DNA of 64,000 nt, from contig VXAU01001326.1 in the NCBI GenBank assembly GCA_013399695.1, forward strand, positions 205,242 to 269,241, read 5' to 3'. Positions 1-11,082 of the stretch are shown piece after piece (the stretch's first letter is position 1; each line of letters starts with the position of its first letter). The position numbers and the translations under genes were made by a program. The DNA is from Formicarius rufipectus. Its lineage: Eukaryota; Chordata; Aves; Passeriformes; Formicariidae. The notes below the pieces were generated by a model that saw only the letters and a program-made list of their open reading frames with translations, was not told the DNA's origin and searched no databases.

Positions 1-2100
1 CTGTAACAGAATTTGCTGCCTCTGAGGTGTCCCTCTCAAAATTAGAGGAGTTTGTGGTGTAGTGTTGTTTTTTTCTTGCACTTAACACCTGAGGTTTCAT
101 ATACTGCAGGAGACACTTGGTGGCACTCATTCAACATAATTTTTACTTCTCATACCACAGATTGTCTGGGTTAACCTAAAAACGTGCACAAAAATTCCCC
201 TTAGTAAGTTTACTCTGTAAACTCTGTCACTAAGATCAACTCCTGCTGTCATTGTTCCCTTCTGATTTACTATTAATGATGTAAAAAATAATCTTTGTTT
301 GTAAAAGAAAACTAAAGATCACTTTATGATAGTAAACCATTGGTTAAATTTGAGCTGAGATGTTTTTGCCTATCAGTTACTCTACAGAACCTTTCTTTTT
401 CTGCTTGGATGGGTACCTAAAATGTACTCCCTGTATAAAGTGCAGATTCGTTTTCCCTGTGTAGTACTGTTCACTGCAACTTTCATACAGCTTCTTGAAG
501 ACAAACATAGAAAGAAACAAACCCTGACACTGAACCATCTGGTAACCAGGATAGTTACAGAGAGACGACTGCAAAGAAGATAGAGAGTTGCACTTGGCTG
601 TACCCAGTAGTCCTTCTAATTTATACTTCTGGGTAACAGCTACCTGCAACCCAATACTCATACTGTTTTGAGAAAGATATATGGGAAGCAGCAGCACCTT
701 CACCCATTTTAATGAACAAATATCTCTAAATCCTTTATAAAATCTTACTTTCCCAGGAATTACTCCAGTATCCCATGGACACTACCCTTAAGTCTTGCCA
801 AGGACCACAGCCTTATCACTGACACTTAGCAGTTATTCTTATTAAGGCTGGTGAAAGATCTGTCAGTCAGTAGGGGATTTACTTGTTACCCTTAACATCA
901 GGACAGTATTACATTAGCTAAGGATAATCCAACACCATTAGATAGCCCAAGGTTGGACTGAAGGAGCCTCCTTTGTGGGACGGAGAAGATCAAGCCCAGA
1001 TGTCCTTGCAACTTTCCACTTAAGGCTCTAAGAATAAATCTTCTGCAAAACACAGGTTACAAGTAGGTCAGCAGCCACTAGCAGTCAAGACATGCTCAGC
1101 TGGAATCATCTTAAAGCAATGGAGCACAGCTAAACACACAAGACAGTACACCCAAAACACAGAGAATGCTCTTGCTTAAGTGGTTTTCCTCTAGAACAGA
1201 AATAGGGCCCATCACCCATCCACACCATTCTTCAACAACATATCAGCCAAAAGACTGACCCATAGCCCTTACTGTGGGGTCACAGCACCCACAGAGCTTG
1301 ATTACTCCATGGCCCTTCACTGGTCCTGGACCTACGAAATCCTTGCTGTCTTTCTCAACAGTTTTGGTTTTGTACCAAGATTTACGAGCTGCACCAGTGA
1401 GGATTTAACTTTTTTTTTTGACGAAGTGTCCAGTTCTTAATCTGCATGTGCTTGAATGCAGTTTGTTTGCATACTCAGCCATGTTTATATACTCGAGGAA
1501 ATGCTTTGTTGACAAGTTCTTTACTAAAACCCAGCAGGCCCTTTTCAAACCAAAGATTTTTGTATGCTAAAAGGTGCACACTCAAGCCAAATTTTTAATT
1601 TCAGAACATTTTACTTTTGGTCTGTTTAAGGAAGAGTTTTATATTTAAAAATGTGAGAGCATTATCTTCTTCCTTTCCAAATTTCTGTGCAACTAAAGGA
1701 TTTTTCATGTAATATACTTCCAAAAAGAGCAAGAGAACCCACTGTTTTAACAGAAACACAGAAAGGTAAAGCTAAATCCAAAAGTGAGCTACAATTTAGC
1801 AGCTGAATATCTTGCTGAACACTATTTGACCATGCTAAGCACATGGGAAAATACAAAGCACTTATATGTGCTCTTCACACCAAGCCAGTATGCAAAGTAC
1901 AGTGTGCCAGACACATTTTGTCACTGTAATAATACAGACTTTCCCAGACAAAGTACCAGAGCATAAGCCACAAAGGGCAGAGCCTTTCCAAAACACTTTC
2001 ATGACCTGTCCCCTTCCAGGAAGGTGTGGCTGCATTGCACAGAAATGGCAACAGCACTATTTCCGTGAATTTTCGTTACATCGTGTTTCATTACGTATAT
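1..2100. other. Unique non-coding flank left of the CpG island
   Basis: AT-rich sequence with no interspersed repeat that I recognise and no RNA gene. The only notable frame is the minus-strand one described separately at 377-781. CpG dinucleotides become more frequent from about 2,060 as the CpG island is approached. It may be an upstream flank, or an intron of a gene starting at the island, depending on the island's direction, which I cannot determine. Confidence 0.5.
377..781 (-). other. Unrecognised 134-codon open frame, possible exon
   Basis: This is an uninterrupted minus-strand frame from just after a TAG (782-784 on the plus strand) to a TAA, about 134 codons. It has no ATG near its left limit. 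The first internal Met lies about 45 codons in, so if real it would be a terminal coding exon entered by splicing. The sequence immediately upstream reads GGGTAG before the first codon, a weak acceptor without a clear pyrimidine tract. The translation is mixed in composition, with a hydrophobic patch VLLLPIYLS, several Cys and a basic C-terminus ending KQKKKGSVE. I recognise no family. Frames of this length are expected a few times by chance in 64 kb of AT-rich DNA, so it is listed only as something to test. The CpG island at 2.1-2.66 kb lies on the correct side to be its promoter if transcription runs leftward. Confidence 0.15.
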
Positions 2101-2316
2101 TGTTTTGTTAAAGATTCTTTACTGTGGGAATTACGGGAGAATCACTGGTGGCCGAGGAGAGGAGACCAGTAGCCGAGCGAACAGAAACCACGGTTCAGGG
2201 CTGGTACGTGTCCACACATTCCCCAGTGGGTGGTGCTGCGGGGACGGGTCCGTGGCTCAGCGCGACAAGCCGGAGCCGCGCTCCTCCGCCCCCCGCGCCC
2301 CGGGGCTCGGGCCTCC

Positions 2317-2353
2317 GGGAGCAGCGGGAGCAGGGGGAGCAGGGGGAGGAGGG
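2317..2353 (+). promoter_or_regulatory. G-quadruplex-type motif in the CpG island
   Basis: Five runs of three or more G are separated by loops of 4-6 bases, built from imperfect copies of a GGGAGCAG unit. This meets the usual G3N1-7 pattern on the plus strand. It abuts the GCT repeat. Promoter-proximal G4 motifs are common in vertebrate CpG islands. Folding is inferred from the pattern only. Confidence 0.6.
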
Positions 2354-2354
2354 T

Positions 2355-2378
2355 GCTGCTGCTGCTGCTGCTGCTGCT
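2355..2378 (+). repeat. (GCT)8 trinucleotide repeat
   Basis: Eight perfect GCT/CTG units (CAG on the minus strand). The plus-strand frame through it encodes a run of eight leucines, reminiscent of a signal-peptide core, followed by SQGLKAFEPHVWERSGQCGE. Minus-strand frames read poly-Ala or poly-Ser. Since neither strand has a proven gene, the coding status is open. Confidence 0.85.
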
Positions 2379-2695
2379 CTCACAAGGGTTAAAAGCCTTC
2401 GAGCCCCATGTGTGGGAGCGGTCTGGCCAGTGTGGGGAGAAATGCCGAAAAAGTAGGTCAGCTGCGCCCAGCGGCTGAGCGGGACGGGACAGGACAAGGA
2501 TGGGGGCAGGGGAGACGGAGAGGGCTCTTCGTTGCCAGGGGCTGCGGCCGCTCCCACCCTGACTCCAGGCGTCTGCAGAAAATTCGCTCCCAGCCAGTCG
2601 CGGGTACTCATAGTATTTACAACCTGACAGCTCTAACGTTCGGTACAAGTTTGTATTTTCGTAAATACACAGACACATTCAAGGAATTTCTGAGA

Positions 2696-2715
2696 GGGAG
2701 GGGGAGGGAGGAGGG
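2696..2715 (+). repeat. Second G-rich run downstream of the CpG island
   Basis: Purine-only stretch with four G-runs (3, 5, 3 and 3 G) and loops of 1-4 bases, a second G-quadruplex-type pattern on the plus strand. It lies just outside the island's right edge. Confidence 0.55.
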
Positions 2716-2719
2716 AAAG

Positions 2720-5700
2720 GCTCTGGAACTTAAAAGTGAAGCACAATTTGAAACTCTGCCTACAGCTTTTATAATCAGCTTGTGACATGCTTGGCACTAC
2801 ACACTGTTTATGTCCACAATTAATGCAGTTAATACTAGGTTAGTAACTGTGGCAGCCAGCCACGTGCATCGCCTGGCACATGGATGCCTACTCTCAGCCG
2901 AAGAGGCAGGCTTTGCTCTTCAATGCACACAACCAGGCCAGTTCAAGCACATCTGGAGCCAGTTTAACTGGGGCCTCCCTCCAGTGAAGCACTCAGCACT
3001 GCCAGCATATTCTTTCAAACAAAACTCTATAAAAAGTGGAGAAGGGTTTAGAACAAAAATGGGAGTGAGAGAAGATTTAAAAAACGCGAGTGCAAGACCC
3101 TTTCCAGTTGAAGTCACCCTGTCACCTCAGGTTTCATAGCCTGCCTGAACAAGACCCAGCATCAGGAAGCCCCTAACTGAGCCTCAAAAACCAGTTTGGC
3201 CGGTTCCTGTTTCTCCCATCTCTCCGTGCTGTTGGGCATCTCAGGGAGCATTACACACCTGTAGCTGCTGTTAGGCATCTGTTGTGTCCACCTGATGAGA
3301 GACAGTGGCAAGGTTCTTCTCAATAAAAGGTGGCTCACATGAGAAACTATAAATCTAGCAATCATAAGCACACAATCCCAAGTAATGTTTTCCAAAAAAA
3401 GGCTTTCTCAAGACAGAGTCACCATGTTGCAATAGGAAGATGAACATTTCATGAGCTAGTTGCAAAAACTCATTTGTGCTTTTTGGGCTGGAGATGCATT
3501 TTGAAACTGAATTTTTACAAAGCTTGAAAGACTTTTGCATGCAAGTTCAGACTTTTCTTGGGAAATCAAACATTTTCAAACATTGTGTCTGTGTCAAGGT
3601 ATATGCCTATGTACCTGCTCACTAATGCATCAGGCACACCAGTGTCACTGCATGACCTGGTTTTCTTCTATAACCACTTACAACTTCAGTGAGAGCAGAA
3701 TACACGTTCAATTCAGTCATGCATTAAGTAACGTCACAATCATCTGTCACGTGTTTGTTTCACTTATCTGTTTCCCAAGGAGAGGAGTGTTGGTTTTGAG
3801 ATTTTACATGCCTCTAAACATTTATGCTAGAAATGCCAAGGTCAAAGAAAGGTGCTCTTCACTTGCAGTAGGAGCTGGTGAAACCTGAGATAAGGTCCCA
3901 GAGGAAAGAAAGCCTGCTTCATAGTTATGGCTTGGCCATCAAAAACAAATGTCTTCTACTCAGGTACACATCATCCTTCATCTGCAGGGCTACCTTGTGC
4001 CAGAATAACATCCCTATCAACACTCATCGTGTAACACAGTTCTTCAGTTAGTCTGAAATGATCTGTCAAATTAATTCTCTCTTCCCTTGCCATGGTTACG
4101 TTAGAGACACACTCTATATCTCATTTCTGCTCAAACCAAGTTCACAAAATACTAGAGGAGTAGCTTCTTCAATAATGTTTTAATCAAAATGACTAGTATT
4201 CTCTTACTTTGTGCTGACCAACAGAGAAAATTGAATTTGTTTCTCTTTGTTTTTTTAAGTAAGATACAAATTCATTTAAAGGAAATTAATACTTCATAAG
4301 ATACAAAACCCCACATCTGTCTGCTGTTACTGTTGTCCAAATTTCTTTCTTTTATTGCAGTCTTGGTCACCCATTACTGCTTTTTCAACTCCTGCAAGCT
4401 ATAAGCAACTGGATAGAAAATACATGGCAACACATGATTGAAAGTGTGCTGTTCTTTCCTGTTTCAAAGTTTAAGAAGTAACTTCAATGCACAAGCCTCC
4501 AAAATACACACCAAAAAAAGCCCCAAATAAGTGGCTTTCTACCAGGGGGAAAAAAAAAATAAACTGATCTCCAGTAAAAATGATATTCGGCAGAGACCGT
4601 TTCCATTTGGACATATTTAAATACCACAGAAATAACACAAAAGGGTCACACAGTCATCAACAGTTTAAAAAATAATCATCTAGCAATGGAAAAATGAAAA
4701 TGTACAAAAAAGGAATGTGTCCAAACAATGCAAGGATTATGTGGAAAGAAAATTCTATGCCCATTAAAGGGAAATGGCAGCCTACCCATGGTGCAATAAC
4801 TGGGCATACTGGAGCAATATTCTATCTCCTAAATAATGAAGAAGGAGGATTAGCTGGAATTCCTGTTCATTGTTGATTTAAAGTACTCACCTTTTTTCAT
4901 CATCCCAAGCTCATATTTAGGAAGGCAGGACAATGTAGGACAGACAATCCTTCTTCTTGCTGTTGAGCTGCTGCAATACTAATTCAGCTAGGGAGACTTC
5001 ATACTGTTTAAAATGTCCTTTCTATTCATTTACCTCTTGAGGAAAATCAGAGTGTTTCAGCATGGTGCATAGCCCCAGTTTTCCCAATTCCTTGGGACAG
5101 GGATGGGATGACCAAAGCCCATGGAGCCAACATTAGTTAGTGGGTTTATAAGTAGAATACCTGGACTTTCTGCTACTCATTATATATATTAAAACTTTAA
5201 AGATGGAAATACATAAAGCTGAGAATGGACATGGAATACATATAGTTTTATTGGTCAAATCATTGTGTGTCGATTATCGTCCCTATGCTAATGAAGTTAG
5301 TTAGACACGTTCTTCTACTTGCAGCTGGAGGACACTGATTGCAGATGTAGTTCTTTTGGATGATTCCATGTCAGAAGAAATATGTGGGAAGCCATTGTTT
5401 CAATATAGTGGTGAAGACCATTACAATCAATTAATTGACATAGAGGTAATTTTAATTTATAATTAAATTTATGAGCAAGTCTGATGCATTTATGTGCTCA
5501 CAGGGAGCATTTCTCTCTACTCAAGTGAATTCAGAACATTAAGGAAATATCAATGAGTTGGAGAGCAAGCTGAAGGACACTTAGGCAATGGTCAGTGGAA
5601 GTGGAAGCGAAATGTGGAAAGCAAACAATTCCACTACTCACAGCCAGGCAATCAGAGCCATGAACACCTATCGTGCCTCAGAATAAGCTCTGCCTGTGGC

Positions 5701-7770
5701 AGTCAGTGAGCAGTCAAACTGTACTTTGCCAGCAGAAAGAGGAAGAAAGGGGAATTTTAGTCACTTTCTGTTACTTCATCCTGTTTTCTCAGATGCAGGA
5801 GTTACTAGAGCAAGGGATCATTATAAGAAAGTCTTTGACCCACAATACAGAATAATTGTCCTGTTAATTACAGTTGTGTTATCTGGGTTCTGCTACACAT
5901 TGTGTGTGGTAGAGTTGACTAAAATGTGTGCTTTCAGTCATTTGTTGACTAACCCAGCCTTTGTGGCTGACTTATGCACGTTCCACTGCAAATGCTTTTG
6001 ATAACACTGCTATAAGGGCTTGTGAATGTCAGTGTAGGAGGGCAAAATATTTTGAGCTGCACAGCTTCACTTCATAAATATTTTTGGAAGCCACCAATGT
6101 GAAATGCTCCATTCACATTCAGTCCTGGAAAAAATAATGGTTTCTTCTAAAACAAAGATACATCTGTCAGTGCAGCAGAGTATGTGAATTTACATAATCT
6201 GCAGCACAGAAAAAGCACTTTCTCAAACAAATTAAGTCAAAGCAGGCAGAGAAAGAACAGCATGAAGCTCTCTATGCAATGTCAACAATAATTAACAGAG
6301 TACTTTATAGTCTGCCAGTGCTTCCCTGAATAAGGTACTCTCAGACATTTGGTATGAAAGGCTGCCCTCCTATTTGTCTGCTCCTGCAGGATGAAGCTGC
6401 AAGTCTTACTTTTAGAGGTTAGTCTGTCATTAACTTTTTTAATGTTTCATGGCACCCAACATTTTCCCTTAGAAGGACAAAGGGCAGAGGGCAAGAAGAC
6501 ACTGTTGCAACTACTAGAGGGATTCATAGGGTTTACTTTGCTGTGTCATGCTGGGTAATTTAGGGAATTTGCTTCTTTCTCAGATGCATCAAAATAACTT
6601 AGAGAAAAAAAAAAATCAGCACATTTTACCATGCACAGAGTCTTTTAATCTTTGTTCCTGGGTTTCCCTGCTGATACCTTGTGATAAAGCAACTTCCCTT
6701 TTTTCCCTCAGAGAAGCATGCAACATTTGGAAGTTTTCTTCGACTCCTACTGATACTCCAGGGACACAGACTGCAGACATTTTGCAGCAGAGATTTTCTT
6801 CTCATAGACTGCCTGTATACAAAATGTAAAACTGATCTGAGCTTTCTTCCACACAAAGAATATTATTGTATTGCTTCTGTACCTTTGATTTAATCACGTG
6901 TCCTTTGCATGTAGTTACAGATTAAATTTCCAGCATTGCCACAGAATGGGACACTTTTGTTATCTTTCTCTCTTTACAGATAGCAAAACTGCAGCCTTAT
7001 TAGAGCAGAGGGACTTCCACAAGTTTTTTCCTTCTAGACTGATTTTGACTGATTTCTTCCACGTGTGAGAGTGCTCACAAGGTTGTCAGGGAGACAACTG
7101 TTGACACAGCTTTATACTAGTATTTGGAGGGCTTGGCCAGTCGATTCCTTTTCAGCAGACTATGCATTGGTGCAGATGCAAGCACACTGGCAGACGACAC
7201 ATCTGACTTTTTCATTTGCCAGTTTGAGCTCACAAGCAAGCTCCAAACTACAGCTGTGAGAGGAAGCCAGCATAATTCAACTAGTCTTATTTGAACTAGA
7301 TTGAGCAGCAAACAACAAAAACCTGGTGACCAAAACTCAAGTGCAGCCAGCATGAGACACAGGACTTATTTGGAAGGTTGGCCTGCACTGTGTACATTGG
7401 TGCTAATAGCTCAACTGGTTGTTTAAACTCATCCAGGCCAATGTAAAACACTGTAATAATGCTTCTCTGATGCCAGCATCCTTTGTAAAGTACAGCCCTG
7501 AGCCCAGGAATTCCCATTAGCCTACAGTCTGTGCCATTGAATTCAAGTCCTCTGCAAATCTCAGTGGTTTCTTCCTTTCCCTCCTGCAAGTTGTGACAAA
7601 AACTAAATCAAAAACCAGCCCTCATGTCCTCTGAATTGGTGTAAAGGTTGACAACAAGTATAATAAACTTTGCACTGACTGAGGCTAATTATCACACAGA
7701 CAGTCATTTATGATTAAACCATGTAAATCATGTGTTATTAGCACAAGAGCTGAATGCTACAGTACACAGC
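2720..7770. other. Unique AT-rich DNA, nothing recognised
   Basis: I see no interspersed repeat, RNA gene or convincing coding frame here. Open frames are short (under about 120 codons), have no recognisable domains and overlap one another on both strands. Short homopolymer A and T tracts occur, for example at about 4,550 and 6,606. Confidence 0.5.
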
Positions 7771-7774
7771 AAAG

Positions 7775-7850
7775 GTCCAGGGCACAGGGAAGTTAAGTGA
7801 CTTGCCCAGTTTGATGAAACAACTCAGTGACAGAGGAAGAAATGGGCTGC
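7775..7850 (-). mobile_element. MIR-like CORE-SINE remnant
   Basis: The stretch AAGTTAAGTGACTTGCCCA matches, with one difference, the conserved core of MIR-type SINEs read in reverse orientation. It is followed by a diverged stretch resembling the ACAGC..GTGGCAGAG part of the family. MIR elements are ancient tRNA-derived SINEs that persist as short fossils in amniote genomes. No target duplication is visible and divergence is high. A chance match of this length and position is unlikely, but a profile search would be needed to name the subfamily. Confidence 0.5.
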
Positions 7851-8700
7851 TCAGTTTTCTCTCTCAAAACAGGTCTAATCTCTAGATCATACTTTGATCT
7901 CCCTTTAGCAGCAGAAAATAAAACCCCTTCTGTTCATGCTGTAAGTCTTTACAGAAATTACTTTCAAGTTACAGACTCACCATTATCACATCACTGCAAG
8001 ATCAAACAAAAAGGGGGGCAGTAGGAGAGGAAAAGAAGGGTTACTTTGTGTCATTTACTTCCACAGTCTGCTCAACAAAGCCAAAGAGGAAAAACATTTT
8101 TTTTTTCAGACAGATGTCTTTTACAGCACATCAAACACTTCTCATGGGTATATTTCAGAGACATTTTACTACAAAGGCTTTGTCCTCTTCCTTCACAGCA
8201 GCCTGGATGTTTATCAGGATTTTCCATTCCCTAAAATTCAAGATCAAATTGGGATCTGCATTGAGATAGCAGCAGAAGTACATCAACAAATTCAGAAATA
8301 CAAAATTGTTAGTGAAAAGAAAGCATTAAGTCAACTTGTTCCTGTGCTAAGGCTGTGGTGGGAGCCTATTTTCAATATGCTGGCTTGGATAAAGGAAGGA
8401 AACAATTGCCTTTCCTAATGGATTTTACTTCTAGTAGATGTTTAAGTCCTCCATGCAAAGCATGTGGCCACAATATCACAAAGACAACATACCATTATTT
8501 ACTACATAACATTACATGTGCATATATATTCTCTCTGTGCCTACAGCAGTGCTCTGATTTGTTTATTTATAAATGCAGTTTGTAATTCTCTAAATTATCT
8601 AGCACAACAAAGAACATTACACACAGAGACAAACTAGATTTAGTGTTGTGACATTTTCTACCACTCTCAGGCCAAGATTCAACAGCATCTTATATTTCCT
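7851..8700. other. Unique AT-rich DNA, nothing recognised
   Basis: No repeat, RNA gene or supported coding frame seen. A poly-T tract lies at about 8,097-8,106. Confidence 0.5.
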
Positions 8701-8703
8701 TCC

Positions 8704-9205
8704 TCAGAATCACAGAACTCAGAATATGCTGAGTTGGAAGGGATCCACAAAGATGGAGGACTGAGTCCTACTCCTGGCTCTGCACAAGACCATCCCCAAG
8801 ATCACACCATGTGCCTGAGAGTGCCATCCAAATCCTACTCGAAATATGTCAGGCTTGGTGCTGTGGCCACTTCCATGGGGGGCCTGTTCAGTGCCCAACC
8901 ACCCTCTGGGTGAAGAACATTTTTCTAATATTCAGTCTAAACCTCCCCTGGCACAACTTCAGGCCACTCCTTTTGGTCCTAATCACCACAGAGAGGAGAT
9001 CAGTGCCAGTCCCTCCTCTTTCCCTCACAAGGGAGTTTTAACTGCAGTGAGATATCTCCTCAGTCTCCTCCAGGCTGCAAGAGACCATGTGCCCTCAGCC
9101 ACTCCTCATATGGCTTCCCCTCAAGGCTCTTCACCACCTTCTTTGCCCTCCCTTGGACTCTCTCTAATAGCTTAATATCCTTCTTATATTGTGGTGTTGT
9201 GCACA
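8704..9205 (-). mobile_element. CR1 LINE 3' fragment, minus strand
   Basis: It starts with the reverse complement of a CR1 3' end (AGAATCACAGAACTCAGAAT, then GAGTTGGAAGGGATCC) and continues through the usual CR1 order: CCTGGCTCTGCACAAGACC, GTGAAGAACATTTTTCTAAT, CCACAGAGAGGAGATCAGTG, TCAGTCTCCTCCAGGCTGC and CTTCTTATATTGTGGTG. CR1 is the main avian LINE. Its copies are usually 5'-truncated like this one and lack target duplications. The copy is diverged, with small indels, and cannot encode a working reverse transcriptase. Similarity fades at about 9,200. The next 340 bases, up to about 9,540, may belong to the same or another old repeat. Confidence 0.9.
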
Positions 9206-9560
9206 CTCTGAGACCAGGAATGACTTTGGTGTTCTTCCAAAAACTCTTGTATCCTTTCTGGATGAGGTGTTCTTCTTTCTAGAAACTAACCAGGTCAATT
9301 GTTCTAAGGCAGTACTCCCAGCCTCTCTGCAAACAAAATGGGTCAGTACAGGATGGTGCATGCTCCCCCAGCAAGCTGAATGGCTTTATCCCCTGGAAAT
9401 GGTCATACCTGAAGTTTTTTGAGTCACCAAGATACACTAGCAACAGTAGAAGCACCTGTCCCCAAACACAATACCTCACTCTTTTACTTAAGGTGACACC
9501 AAGCCCCCACAAGACATTCTGTTCCCAGAGACCACCACAGATTTAGATGCTTCACTTGAG
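9206..9560. other. Unassigned stretch, possible old repeat
   Basis: It is somewhat richer in GC than its surroundings and directly follows the CR1 fragment. It does not continue the CR1 order that I know. It could be a decayed LTR or a more diverged piece of LINE, but I can name no diagnostic ends. Confidence 0.25.
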
Positions 9561-11057
9561 AGGAAATTTTATTGTAAGCCAAAAGGACACCATGCTCCAA
9601 TACCTGGAGCAGAAAAAGAAGATAGAAAGAGCAGAAATATCTGAGGTCCTTTTCTCACAATTCTTTTCTATGCCAATTCCCTTGTAGATTGGAGTAACTG
9701 TTTTCCAGTTGTAGTGAGTGACTTTGGCTTCTCAAGAAAGTAACCCACCAGGTAATCTTATACTTTACTGTCTCCTGCCACCAGTGCTGCACTCTTTCCC
9801 CAGTCAGTCTAAACAGTCTCCCTCTCCAGGTTAAATCAAATGGCTCTAGGTCAGCCCCAGAAATGTGAGTGAATGGGTGTGCCATCCCAAAACTCTTACA
9901 TCTCAGATCATATACTACTTATGTGATAACAGTTAGTAAGCTTCTGGCAGCTCTTCCAGTTCAAAATAGGCTGGGGAAAAGCAGCATGTAATTTTCTGAC
10001 AACAACAGTGGAACAATAAAACTAATGAGTCCCTACAGCTATTCCCACGTGTTCTTAGAGGAATATATGTATTGGATATATACACACCCATAAGTCTGTG
10101 TGATGTTAACTCAAGCTATGAAAAAAAACCCAATCCAAGCCCCAGAGTTTCCTGCATAGGAAAAAGACTGTGGGACATTTCACCTGTTTTCACATCTCAC
10201 TTATGCTGGGTGTAAGCCCCTTCCATAGAACATATTTAAAGCAGGGCTGATGTGTCAGTAGCAGCATCAACCCGAAGCTGATACTGACCAGAGATACTGT
10301 AACATACAAATATAAAGCAAGATGAGGGTGAGTCAGCAGAAGATGTTTGTCTTCTATGTAGTGTCCTAAAATTTGGCTCTCTCTTTCAGGAAATTACACT
10401 AATATTGAATCACTGTTCTGTACACATCATCATTCTGTACAGATGGTGAGGAAGCTGTTGTTAGGTAGGTTTTAAAATTTTATGCTAACATTTTATTTCA
10501 AATTATGTCCTAGAGCATCCAGACGACCGTGTGCAGGACAACACTTGAAGTATATATGACTTCTAGTCTCTCCAATAAAAACTCTGACCAAGACACTCTG
10601 GAGATAGATGCAACAATCCTTCCATATTCTTCCTGGAAAAGACAAAATAGTTTGCAACTATTATCTAACAAAACATTACAGAAAAGAAGACAAAAAGAAC
10701 TGGAAAGGATCAGTGGAATGCTCATAAAAAAAAAGATTCATGTCATGACAAATGCATGATGGCTTGGAAATTTTATAAGATATTTTTAATTTATTCAACA
10801 TAATTTGTTTGTTAGTGGACATAATTTCAGAGACAATATTCTCATTATGCATTATGCTCATACTGTTTGCATTATGATTAAAATACCCAAGCTCCAGAAA
10901 GTTAAAAAATGTCCTGAAAAATTACTGTTAAAAAAGTCCTAAGCATTTTAGAGGTTGAGAGGGAGTTAATCCAAACTCATCTGTAGCAAAACATGTTTAA
11001 AATTTATTTCTTTTAACAGCTATTAAATGTTGAAAATACAGTACAGGAGATACGCTG

Positions 11058-11082
11058 AAAATAAATAAATAAATAAATAAAA
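11058..11082 (+). repeat. (ATAA)n microsatellite
   Basis: About six near-perfect AAAT/ATAA units. Simple tetranucleotide repeat, likely length-polymorphic. Confidence 0.9.

Larger units (their letters stand above)
2100..2665. promoter_or_regulatory. CpG island, candidate promoter or first exon
   Basis: This is the only strongly GC- and CpG-rich stretch in the window. I count roughly 35 CpGs between about 2,200 and 2,600, while flanking DNA has very few. It contains GC-box-like runs (CCGCCCC around 2,287), alternating CG clusters around 2,290-2,300 and a NotI-type GCGGCCGC at about 2,543. Both strands carry open frames across it. A minus-strand frame with a true ATG runs from 2,611 to 2,195 (138 codons). 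A plus-strand frame encodes a leucine run from the CTG repeat. Such frames are common in GC-rich DNA because stops are rare, and I recognise neither product. CpG islands in birds usually mark transcription start sites, so a promoter is likely, but its gene and direction cannot be read from here. A weak donor-like AAAAA|GTAGGT lies near 2,450 on the plus strand. Confidence 0.6.

Noticed and set aside
9206..9560. LTR of an endogenous retrovirus next to CR1
   Set aside because: No TG...CA ends, polyadenylation layout, primer-binding site or coding remnant could be identified.
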